NCBI RefSeq assembly: GCF_009834785.1
Contig: NZ_WUYX01000028.1
Span: 1-64,000, forward strand
Direction of reading: 5' to 3'
Source: Natronorubrum halalkaliphilum
Lineage (GTDB): Archaea > Halobacteriota > Halobacteria > Halobacteriales > Natrialbaceae
DNA: 64,000 bases
Within the stretch, counting starts at the first letter, position 1, and the number at the start of each line of letters is the position of its first letter. The notes under the pieces were generated by a model. The model worked only from the letters and a program-made list of their open reading frames with translations. It was not told the DNA's origin and made no database searches. This document shows positions 43,469 to 50,676 of the stretch, piece after piece. A program made the translations under genes and the position numbers.

Positions 43469-44401
43469 ATGGAGAGTCTCAACCGGATGGCGATCGAGTT
43501 GGTCGACGAGGCCCTCGACTACGCCGAGGAGTTGAACATCGGGGGGTACGATCTCGAAAACGAGGCGACGGTACTCGACTTCGGCCTCGAGTTCGAGGGC
43601 GGGATCGAAGCGGGCTTGTTGCTAACGGAGATCCAGACGGCCGGGATGGCGACGCCCAGCCACCGGCTGGGCGAAATCGGCAGCGCACCGATCCCGTTCG
43701 TCCAGCTTGCGACGGATCAGCCAGCGCTCTCGTTGCTCTGTTCGCAAAAGGCGGGCTGGGAGCTGACCACGGACGACTTCGAAGGCCTGGGTAGCGGCCC
43801 CGCACGGGCCCTGGTCGCCGAGGAGTCCGAGTTCCGCCGGATCGGGTACACGGACGCGTTCGATCTGACGGCGCTGGCACTCGAAACCGAGCAGGATCCG
43901 ACCGAAGCCGCCGCCGAACAGGTTGCAGAACTCGCCGAAGTCGAGACCAGCAGCGTCTTCCTGCTTGCCTACCCGACCGCGAGCCTCGTCGGCAGCATCA
44001 CCAACGCGGCTCGCGCGGCCGAACTGGCGACGTTCCGGCTCTCGGAGCTAGGCTACGATCCGCTGGACATCGTCTCCGCGACGGGCCGGGCGCCGGTCGC
44101 CCCCGTTGCCGAGGACGAACAGACCGCTATCGCCCGCACGAACGACGCCATCGCGTACGGCGGTACGGCGCACCTCACGGTCCGCGAGGACGCCGACGTC
44201 TTCGACTCGGTGCCGTCGACGGCCGCCGAGGACCACGGGCGACCGTTCGGCGAGGTCTTCGACGACCTTGAGTGGGACTTCGCGGAAGTGCCATCCGACC
44301 TCTTCGCGCCCGCGAAGGTGACGATCGACGTCGTCGGCGGACCGACGTACGTCCACGGCGAGACGGACGAAGACCTGCTCGTCGATTCGTTCGACCTGTA
44401 G
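43469..44401 (+). CDS. mch: Methenyltetrahydromethanopterin cyclohydrolase
   Basis: This 310-residue Mch family member reversibly hydrolyses N5,N10-methenyl-tetrahydromethanopterin (or a folate analogue) to the formyl form. Family segments visible include MESLNRMAIELVDEALDYAE at the start, GLLLTEIQTAGMATPSHRLG, QKAGWELTTDDFEGLGSGPA and the C-terminal ASDLFAPAKVTI-like segment. Non-methanogenic haloarchaea retain Mch for C1 metabolism. It is followed after 2 nt by an acidic helical protein on the same strand. Confidence 0.95.
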   Translation: MESLNRMAIELVDEALDYAEELNIGGYDLENEATVLDFGLEFEGGIEAGLLLTEIQTAGMATPSHRLGEIGSAPIPFVQLATDQPALSLLCSQKAGWELTTDDFEGLGSGPARALVAEESEFRRIGYTDAFDLTALALETEQDPTEAAAEQVAELAEVETSSVFLLAYPTASLVGSITNAARAAELATFRLSELGYDPLDIVSATGRAPVAPVAEDEQTAIARTNDAIAYGGTAHLTVREDADVFDSVPSTAAEDHGRPFGEVFDDLEWDFAEVPSDLFAPAKVTIDVVGGPTYVHGETDEDLLVDSFDL

Positions 44402-44403
44402 CC

Positions 44404-44931
44404 GTGCAGTTCAAACCGGTTCCCGAAGCGCCCGAGAACGCCGAAGGCGTCGAGGCGATTCTCGAGGCCGTTCCCGCGACGGCCGGGGCCGTCGACGACT
44501 GTTGTGCACACCTTCTCGAGGAGACGCGACTCGAGACGCGAAGCGAGGCCGAGACCTGGTTGACGTTTCTTCGGGCGCTCGAACTCGCCGCGGAGGAATC
44601 AGCGGGGTATCGACGGGCCGTTGATCCGTCCCTCGAGTCGGTGGCCCTCCAGCAGGCGTTTCGCGAGCGCGTCGTCGCCGCGTCGACGGTCCTCGACGCG
44701 CTCGAGACAGCTGACGAACCGGCGAGCGTCGAGGCTGTCTTCGACGCGGTTCGCGGCGAGATTCCCGGATACGAACGCGAGAAACTCGGCGATCGGTTCG
44801 AGCCCGTCTGGACCGAGCGCGTCCGGCGGTTGCTCGAGTGGGCCGTGGTGCTCGAGTTGGCCGAGCGAACCGCGGCTGCCGATCGGTATCGATACCGCTC
44901 GTCGAGCGTGTCTGACGAGACCGACGGCTGA
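44404..44931 (+). CDS. Conserved haloarchaeal helical protein next to mch
   Basis: A 175-residue, mostly helical, acidic protein starts VQFKPVPEAPENAEGVEAIL. The GTG start lies 2 nt after the mch stop, so coupling with mch is likely. There is a cysteine pair (DDCCAHLLEETRLETRSEAE) near residue 30 and a Trp-rich region (WLTFLRALELAAEES). No family function is recognised. Co-localisation suggests a role near C1 metabolism, as inference only. Confidence 0.6.
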   Translation: MQFKPVPEAPENAEGVEAILEAVPATAGAVDDCCAHLLEETRLETRSEAETWLTFLRALELAAEESAGYRRAVDPSLESVALQQAFRERVVAASTVLDALETADEPASVEAVFDAVRGEIPGYEREKLGDRFEPVWTERVRRLLEWAVVLELAERTAAADRYRYRSSSVSDETDG

Positions 44932-44951
44932 CAGCCGATCAGGGCGGTTGA

Positions 44952-44958
44952 TTTTAGT
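44952..44958 (+). promoter_or_regulatory. TATA-like box of the HAD hydrolase gene
   Basis: TTTTAGT is centred 27 nt before ATG 44982, which supports that start over the in-frame GTG at 44964. Confidence 0.4.
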
Positions 44959-44981
44959 CCTGGGTGGACGAACCGATCGGT

Positions 44982-45710
44982 ATGTCCGATCGTCAAGCCG
45001 GAATCAAATCCGTTACCGAGTCAACGACCGGAACCGGCGACGTCGACGCCGTCTGTTTCGACCTCGACGGAACACTCTGTCGCTACACCCAACGCAGCGA
45101 AGACGTGCTCGCGGCCGCGTTCGACCGCACCGACGTCGATCCCCTGTGGACAGTCGACGACTACTACGATCGGTATCGGAACTATCTCGAGGACAGTGAG
45201 GCCATCGCGGACCTTCGCAGGCGATGTTTCGGGGATCTTGCGGTCGAGACGGGCCACGACCGAGAGGCGGGCTACGCCGTCGCGGACGCATACGCCGAAG
45301 TACGCGATCAGGAGGCCGTAGAGTTGCTCCCGGGCGCGCGCAACATCGTCGAGACGCTGGCTACGGACTACCGACTCGGATTGATCACTAACGGTATGCC
45401 CGACATGCAGCGAACGAAGCTCGAGGCGACGGGCCTCGATGGAGCCTTCGAAACGGTCGTCTACGCCGGCCACGACACGGCAGCCAAGCCCGCGACCGAG
45501 CCGTTCGAGACGGCGCTCGAGGCGCTCGGAGCGACGCCCGACCGAGCGGTCTACATCGGTAACTCGGTGTCGGCGGACGTAGCGGGTGCCGAGGCGGCCG
45601 GGCTTCGGTCAGTGTGGATTCCCGACGGCGACGGCAGTACTGCAGCCCCCGATCCGGAACCGACCTATCGGCTCGAGGGCCTGGCCGACCTGACGACGCC
45701 ACCGTGGTAA
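44982..45710 (+). CDS. HAD-superfamily hydrolase
   Basis: This is a 242-residue haloacid-dehalogenase phosphatase. Motif I is CFDLDGTLC (about residue 26), motif II is LITNGM, motif III uses Lys in HDTAAKPATEPF, and motif IV is VYIGNSVSADVAGAEAAGL. The cap domain is helical, C1 type. The N-terminus has about 20 extra acidic residues. The substrate is a phosphate ester, possibly a sugar phosphate or nucleotide; unknown. It ends 24 nt before the convergent GTPase gene. Confidence 0.88.
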   Translation: MSDRQAGIKSVTESTTGTGDVDAVCFDLDGTLCRYTQRSEDVLAAAFDRTDVDPLWTVDDYYDRYRNYLEDSEAIADLRRRCFGDLAVETGHDREAGYAVADAYAEVRDQEAVELLPGARNIVETLATDYRLGLITNGMPDMQRTKLEATGLDGAFETVVYAGHDTAAKPATEPFETALEALGATPDRAVYIGNSVSADVAGAEAAGLRSVWIPDGDGSTAAPDPEPTYRLEGLADLTTPPW

Positions 45711-45734
45711 AAAACGGGAATACAGGGGAGTCGA

Positions 45735-47336
45735 TCAGTCCATCGGCCGAACGTCGGTCACCGTCCCGACGCCCTTGCTTCGACCCTCGCGGAAGACGAA
45801 CTTCTGGCCTTCCTCGACGAGGTACGGACGGAACTTGAACCGGACGGTAGTCTCGCCGGTATCACCCGGGAGCAGACGACCGTCCTCGGGGTGGAAGGCG
45901 GCCGCCTCGCCGATCGTCTCGAGGTGGACGACGGGTTCGTAGCCGTCGCCGATCCGGGTTGGGTGGTTGAGCACCATGACTTCGGCCTCGAACTCCCGGA
46001 CGGGGTCGGGATCGGCATCTCGAGGTACGAGCACCATGCCCCGCTCGATTGCGCTCTCTTTGACTCCCTTGAGTGCGATGCCGACAATCCGGCCCGCCTG
46101 CGCCTGATCGACGCGGTGGTAGTGCATCTCGATCGACCGAACTTCGACCTCCTGGAACCGACCGTCGGGCATCGGTCCGAGCAGGAGTTCGTCGCCGGCC
46201 TCGACCTCGCCGGACATGACCGTGCCCGAGGCGACGGCACCGACGCCGGTCACCGAGTAACTGCGGTCGACGTACATTCGGAACTCGCCGGTGTTCTGGG
46301 ACGTTTTCGGGAGGCGATCGAACAGTTCGTCGAGCGTCTCGAGGCCGTCCATCGTAATGGCGCTCGTTTCGACGATCGGAACGACGCGCTCGTTGATCTC
46401 GTCGACGGCGGCGTCGATGCCGTGGCGGGCAACCCGTAGCGGCGATTTATCGACTTCGCGCAGGAGGCGTTCGACTTCGCGTTCGACCTCCTCGATGCGG
46501 TCGTCGTCGACGGCGTCGGTTTTCGTGATCGCGACGATCGTCGGCAGATCGGTCGCGAGCAAGACGCCGAGGTGTTCTCGCGTGGTGCGCGTCGGGCCGT
46601 CGTCGGCGGCGACGACGAGCAGGCCGTAGTCGAGTTTCTGGCCGACGAGTCCGCGGATGGTGGTGCGGAGCCACGGCTCGTGGCCGACGGTGTCGACGAA
46701 CGAAACGAGGCGGTCGGCTTCCTCGACGACTTCCGCGCGATCCGCCTTGCGGTTCGGGTTCCGGACCCGGACCGGGCCATCGTCGTCGAATCCATAGACC
46801 GCGTAGGACAGATCCGCCGAGAGCCCGCGCTCGACTTCGTGGGGCTGGACGTCGAGATAGCTTCGTGTCGCGCCGTCGCCGTCGTCGGGTTGGCCGGTCA
46901 CGAGCGATCCGACGAGCGTACTCTTGCCGTGGTCGACGTGGCCCGCCGTGCCGACGACGACGTGTTCGTCGTCCGTCTCGAGGACGCCGCCCTCCCGCAC
47001 CGTCGCGACGCCGACGAGACCGCCGTTTATTCCCCACGTCTGTACGTCGTCGATGTGCGCGTCGGCTTCCTCGGCGAGCAGCGAAAGAACGTCCATCGTC
47101 TCGGAGAAGGTGTCCGGATCGATTCCGGCGAGGCCGCCGTCGTCCGTTACGCCGACGACGTAGGTTGCCTCGCCATCCCCGGAGAGCAGTCGATGACGCA
47201 GTTGCGCGGCCAGACTCTCCCGGCGTCCACCCTCGAGGTGAACGTCACGTGATAGTCGTTCCTTGAACTCGACGTTGCCACCGTCCTGTTCGCCACGGTC
47301 CAGGGCTCGCTCGAGGAGAGCCCGGTCACGGCTCAT
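45735..47336 (-). CDS. GTPBP1-like translational GTPase
   Basis: This 533-residue GTP-binding protein is of the GTPBP1/GTPBP2 group within the EF-Tu/EF-1A superfamily. An N-terminal domain of about 125 residues precedes the G domain. G1 is GTAGHVDHGKSTLVGSL, G3 is DTVGHEP, and G4 reads TKTD where NKxD is canonical, as in the family. Two beta-barrel domains follow (GTVMSGEVEAGDELLLGPMP). These proteins are linked to ribosome rescue or mRNA surveillance in eukaryotes; the archaeal role is not settled. The start 47336 is chosen because in-frame upstream codons are not family-like. Confidence 0.85.
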   Translation of the reverse strand: MSRDRALLERALDRGEQDGGNVEFKERLSRDVHLEGGRRESLAAQLRHRLLSGDGEATYVVGVTDDGGLAGIDPDTFSETMDVLSLLAEEADAHIDDVQTWGINGGLVGVATVREGGVLETDDEHVVVGTAGHVDHGKSTLVGSLVTGQPDDGDGATRSYLDVQPHEVERGLSADLSYAVYGFDDDGPVRVRNPNRKADRAEVVEEADRLVSFVDTVGHEPWLRTTIRGLVGQKLDYGLLVVAADDGPTRTTREHLGVLLATDLPTIVAITKTDAVDDDRIEEVEREVERLLREVDKSPLRVARHGIDAAVDEINERVVPIVETSAITMDGLETLDELFDRLPKTSQNTGEFRMYVDRSYSVTGVGAVASGTVMSGEVEAGDELLLGPMPDGRFQEVEVRSIEMHYHRVDQAQAGRIVGIALKGVKESAIERGMVLVPRDADPDPVREFEAEVMVLNHPTRIGDGYEPVVHLETIGEAAAFHPEDGRLLPGDTGETTVRFKFRPYLVEEGQKFVFREGRSKGVGTVTDVRPMD

Positions 47337-47557
47337 ACGCCACGGTAGCGGCCCACATGGCAAAAGCCTTCCTGCATATTGTCAACAGGGGACACAGTAC
47401 TGAGTCGAAACGCCGAAGAAACTATCGGGGAGACGAGAAGGTATTTGACAGCGAGAACAGCCGTCCGGCCGCGTTTACTGTGGGTTTCGGAACGGCACTC
47501 TCCGACTAGAAGAGTGTGTCGCTGACTGTCAGAGCGAGTTCGTCGCTGTCAAAACGT

Positions 47558-48031
47558 TCATTCGTCGACCCTGAGGTAACCGATCATCGACCGCGGATGG
47601 GGTTCACAGACGTACTCGTGCATCGTCTCGGTGGCTTCGAACGCAAGGGTCTGCGTCTGCCCCCGCTCGCGCACGTTCGAGGTGCGATTGCCGTCGACGA
47701 CTCGGTTCTCCGCGTTCCTGATCGCAATATTGTGCGGGGCGTTGTCGGCGTTCTCCCACGTGATCTCGTAGTCGTTGCCCTCGAAGAGCAGCAACGACGG
47801 GTTGCGGATCCCGGCGATGAGATCCGGAGCGACGCCGACCCAGCCGCTCATGTATCCTTCTAACTCGATCTCCTCGATATCTTCCCAATCTTCCCGCTCG
47901 AGTATCTGTCCGTCGGCGTCGCCGCTATCGCCGTCGGCGCGACTACCGGTACAGCCGGCGACCGCGACCGAGAGCGCCGATCCTGAGAGCGCGAGCGCCC
48001 GACGCCGGCTCACGCGGTTGGGTTCGTTCAT
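47558..48031 (-). CDS. Cupredoxin-domain Tat lipoprotein (halocyanin-like)
   Basis: This 157-residue protein has a twin-arginine signal (VSRRRALALSG) and a lipobox ending AGC near residue 27, so it is probably exported by Tat and lipid-anchored. The mature part ends with a plastocyanin-like fold: first His in APHNIAIRN, then YVCEPHPRSMIGYL giving Cys, His and Met for a type-1 copper site. Similar halocyanins are mobile electron carriers. Its donor and acceptor are unknown. An acidic linker precedes the domain. Confidence 0.85.
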   Translation of the reverse strand: MNEPNRVSRRRALALSGSALSVAVAGCTGSRADGDSGDADGQILEREDWEDIEEIELEGYMSGWVGVAPDLIAGIRNPSLLLFEGNDYEITWENADNAPHNIAIRNAENRVVDGNRTSNVRERGQTQTLAFEATETMHEYVCEPHPRSMIGYLRVDE

Positions 48032-48175
48032 ACTCTCTCGGTGTGGTGTTATCGTCTTAAATCATAATGTGAACGTGTGGTTCGGATACCGCGAAACGAA
48101 CCGATCGGTCGGATCCGCGGACGAACCGGGTCGTTCCGGGCCCGGTTTCAAGACGCTCGAGAACCTACGTTCGCT

Positions 48176-48367
48176 ATGAGCGTGAGCGGCCTCTGTCAGA
48201 TCTGCGAGTCGCGGCCGGCTCAGGAGCGGTGTGCGAACTGCGGGACGCTTGCCTGCGACGGCCACTACGAGGAGGGAAAGGGATTGTGCGTCGAATGTGC
48301 CGCGCAAGCGGATCCGACGCAACCGTCCCCGTCGGAGTCCGAGGACGTCGACATCCACCGGTTCTGA
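48176..48367 (+). CDS. Small zinc-finger protein
   Basis: This 63-residue protein has cysteine/histidine pairs in LCQICESRPAQERCANCG and ACDGHYEEGKGLCVECAAQA, resembling treble-clef or HIT-type zinc modules, and then an acidic tail (SPSESEDVDIHRF). It probably binds zinc. Its partner is unknown. ATG 48176 is chosen because the cysteine motif begins just after it. The downstream gene starts 7 nt later, so both may be cotranscribed. Confidence 0.7.
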   Translation: MSVSGLCQICESRPAQERCANCGTLACDGHYEEGKGLCVECAAQADPTQPSPSESEDVDIHRF

Positions 48368-48373
48368 TCTACC

Positions 48374-48655
48374 GTGACATCGATCCGTGACGTCCTCGGC
48401 GAGTCACTCGCTATCGGCGAGCGGTTTTCGCTCTCCATCGAGGAGCGCGACGGCACCCTCGTCGCGGATCATCCCTACGACTCGAGTCCGATGGACGTCG
48501 CGGTCGTCGAGGGGTTGGACCGATTACCGGAGCACCCGCCGACGGAGCCCGTCGAGGTCGAACTCCTCGGCCGGATCGTCGACGGACGGATCGCGGGACG
48601 CGTGGTCGGTACCGGGGCTGGCGAACCGGTGGACGACGCGACCGGTGATACGTGA
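48374..48655 (+). CDS. Conserved haloarchaeal protein, unknown function
   Basis: A 93-residue acidic protein starts GTG (MTSIRDVLGESLAIGERFSL). It looks like a small beta domain (VADHPYDSSPMDVAVVEGLD, VELLGRIVDGRIAGRVVGTG). It sits 7 nt after the zinc-finger gene, which implies shared transcription. No family assignment is made. Confidence 0.6.
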   Translation: MTSIRDVLGESLAIGERFSLSIEERDGTLVADHPYDSSPMDVAVVEGLDRLPEHPPTEPVEVELLGRIVDGRIAGRVVGTGAGEPVDDATGDT

Positions 48656-48686
48656 ACCGCCATCGGTTGACTGTCGCCGATACTGG

Positions 48687-49487
48687 TCACTCCCGGTGCC
48701 GGTTCAGCCGCTGTTTCAGTCGTTTTGCGGCCTGACCGCTCACTTTGGCGAAACCTTCGCCCTCGTTCTCCCCGGCGAAGATGATTCCTCGCGAAGAGTT
48801 GATCAGTCCGACGCCGTCCGCGAGGCCGTACTCCACGGCAGCCTCCGCGTCGCCGCCCTGTGCACCGATGCCGGGAACGAGGAACGGCAGGTCGGGAACC
48901 TGTTCGCGCAGGTCCTCGAGTTCGTCCGGGTTCGTCGCCCCCACGACGAGGCCGACGTTGTCGTTCTCGTTCCAGAGGTCCGCCAGCGCGGCCACCCGCT
49001 CGTAGACCGGTTCGCCGGTCTCGAGTTCGAGGTCCTGAATGTCGGCTCCACCGGGGTTCGAGGTTCGACAGAGAACGAAGACGCCGGCTTCCTCGTTCGC
49101 CAGGAACGGCTGCAGCGAGTCCCGGCCCATGTAGGGGTTGACGGTGATCGCGTCGACCGTCTCGAGCAACTGCGCGTACTGTCGGGTCGTGTTCCCGATG
49201 TCGGCTCGTTTGGCATCCAGCAGGACGGGGACGCCCTTCCCGTGGGCGTAGGCGATCGTTTCCTCGAGTGCCCGCCAGCCGTCGGGGTCCTCGTAGAAGG
49301 CGGCGTTGGGTTTGAAGACGGCGGCGTGTTCGTGAGTCGCATCGATGATCCGCCGGTTGAACGCCCACCGGGGAAGGTCGTGGTCCTGTAAGTGGTCCGG
49401 GATCCGTGACTGTTCGGGGTCGAGCCCGACGCTGACGACGCTGTCGACCGTCCGAATGCGGTCGTGCAAGCGGTCGAAGAAGTTCAT
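48687..49487 (-). CDS. pyrF: Orotidine 5'-phosphate decarboxylase
   Basis: This 266-residue enzyme of UMP biosynthesis decarboxylates OMP. The catalytic DxKxxD is present in VLLDAKRADIGNT, with additional motifs SVGLDPEQSRIPDHL at the start and PGIGAQGGDAEAAVEYG for phosphate binding. It is a long-form type-2-like OMP decarboxylase, usual in haloarchaea. It is convergent with the gene at 48374, with a 31-nt gap. Confidence 0.95.
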   Translation of the reverse strand: MNFFDRLHDRIRTVDSVVSVGLDPEQSRIPDHLQDHDLPRWAFNRRIIDATHEHAAVFKPNAAFYEDPDGWRALEETIAYAHGKGVPVLLDAKRADIGNTTRQYAQLLETVDAITVNPYMGRDSLQPFLANEEAGVFVLCRTSNPGGADIQDLELETGEPVYERVAALADLWNENDNVGLVVGATNPDELEDLREQVPDLPFLVPGIGAQGGDAEAAVEYGLADGVGLINSSRGIIFAGENEGEGFAKVSGQAAKRLKQRLNRHRE

Positions 49488-49524
49488 GTACGCGAGTGGT
49501 AGTCCAGCGGTCGAAAAGGTTGCT

Positions 49525-49606
49525 ATAGTAGCCGCTGCGAGTCACTGTACACCCGATCGCACAGTCGTCGTGCGATCAGCGTGTAAGTAGTTACAGGTGG
49601 TACTAT
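49525..49606. repeat. Palindromic intergenic element
   Basis: An inner imperfect stem TACAC-CCGATCGCAC / GTGCGATC-AGC-GTGTA (49548-49585) is flanked by outward-facing copies of the CAGNNGSTACTAT end, left at 49525-49537 on the minus strand and right at 49590-49606. The whole resembles a small REP or MITE-like unit, about 80 bp. It lies between pyrF and a zinc-ribbon gene. Confidence 0.6.
49590..49606 (+). repeat. Copy 3 of the GTTNCAGNNGSTACTAT intergenic motif
   Basis: The sequence GTTACAGGTGGTACTAT is the right end of the palindromic element at 49525-49606. A partial inverted copy (CAGCGGCTACTAT read on the minus strand) forms the left end. Confidence 0.5.
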
Positions 49607-49782
49607 CTCTCGTCGAACGAGGATATCTGTCAACTACTGGAATACTACCCTCTAATCGAGCAACGAGCCGCTCTTCCGGACGGTTTGATCGCTACGAGCG
49701 AAGCGCTCAGACCCGCCGAACGGCCCCACTTCCAAATTCTTTAGACATCAGGTACTTCGCTCGTATAATTGATGGCTACACT

Positions 49783-50067
49783 ATGGGAATACGAAACGAT
49801 GCGAAATCCAACTCACCGCTCGGCCGGCTCCGAGATCGTATCCGTTCGACGCTGTTTACTGACACGGAGACGACAGATGACGCCCCTGGCGCCCGCGAGC
49901 AAGCAGCCGAACCGTCGACTCCGTCACCCGATGCACCGGGCAATCTCTTTCACTGTGCGACCTGTGGAACCGTCTACATCGACGCCGAAAAGAGCCGTTG
50001 TTCGACCTGTGACGAAGACGTTGAACAGGTTTCGTCGACGCTCGAGTCGTCGCTCATGCGGCCGTAG
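49783..50067 (+). CDS. Small zinc-ribbon protein
   Basis: This 94-residue protein starts MGIRNDAKSNSPLGRLRDRI, then an acidic linker, then a zinc ribbon with CATCGTVYIDAEKSRCSTCD (two CxxC pairs). It is likely a single structural zinc-binding module in a regulatory or adaptor role. An AT-rich box (ctttagac) lies about 40 nt upstream. It is flanked by the 49.5-kb palindromic element. Confidence 0.65.
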   Translation: MGIRNDAKSNSPLGRLRDRIRSTLFTDTETTDDAPGAREQAAEPSTPSPDAPGNLFHCATCGTVYIDAEKSRCSTCDEDVEQVSSTLESSLMRP

Positions 50068-50153
50068 CCGTACTGATTTCTGTCACGTTGTTCCGTCTAC
50101 GCACCCGAATCCACAATTGTAGCTCGTAGCCCGTACCCGCAGCCCGTAGCCAT

Positions 50154-50573
50154 TCAGGTCTCGAGCACTTCGACGAGATTCGCCTCCGGATCGCGCAGGA
50201 ACAGGATGGAGGTGCCGCTCTCGGTCGTCCGCGGCTCGCTGATCGTCGAGACGCTCTCGGGAAGGTCGGCGTAGAACGCCTCGATATCGTCGACGGCAAG
50301 GCCGACGTGTGTCGCACCGGGCTGGTTGAGCCCCGCGGCTGGCGACCCGCGCGCTTCGGGGTCGTACTCCACGAGTTCGACGCGGATGCCGTCGGCCTCG
50401 AGGTGGGCGAACTCCGCGCTCGCCCCCTCGACGCCGACACCCTCGGCGAACGCCTCGCCGCCGACGCTGAACCGGTCGGCGACCGAAAGGCCGAGAACGT
50501 CCCGGTAGAACGGCAGGGTTTCCTCGAGGTCGCGAACGGTGATACCGACGTGGTGGGCGCTGAGAGACGTCAT
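50154..50573 (-). CDS. VOC-family (glyoxalase-like) protein
   Basis: This 139-residue vicinal-oxygen-chelate fold protein has HHVGITVRDLEETLPFYRDV at the start and GATHVGLAVDDIEAFYADLP with FLRDPEANLVEVLE at the end. The metal-site positions are His 8 in HVGI, Glu in VELVEYD, His in THVGLAV, and Glu in NLVEVLE. It could be a methylmalonyl-CoA epimerase-like or glyoxalase/dioxygenase-type enzyme; the substrate is unknown. A 103-nt gap separates it from the next minus-strand gene. Confidence 0.85.
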   Translation of the reverse strand: MTSLSAHHVGITVRDLEETLPFYRDVLGLSVADRFSVGGEAFAEGVGVEGASAEFAHLEADGIRVELVEYDPEARGSPAAGLNQPGATHVGLAVDDIEAFYADLPESVSTISEPRTTESGTSILFLRDPEANLVEVLET

Positions 50574-50676
50574 CCGTTTGGTCGTCCGGCCGCGGCGGAA
50601 AAACGCTTCCGGCTCCCGACCGGCCGCGACGTCGGTTCGCCCTCGAGACGCAGGCCCACGCCGCAGGCGAGCGTCG

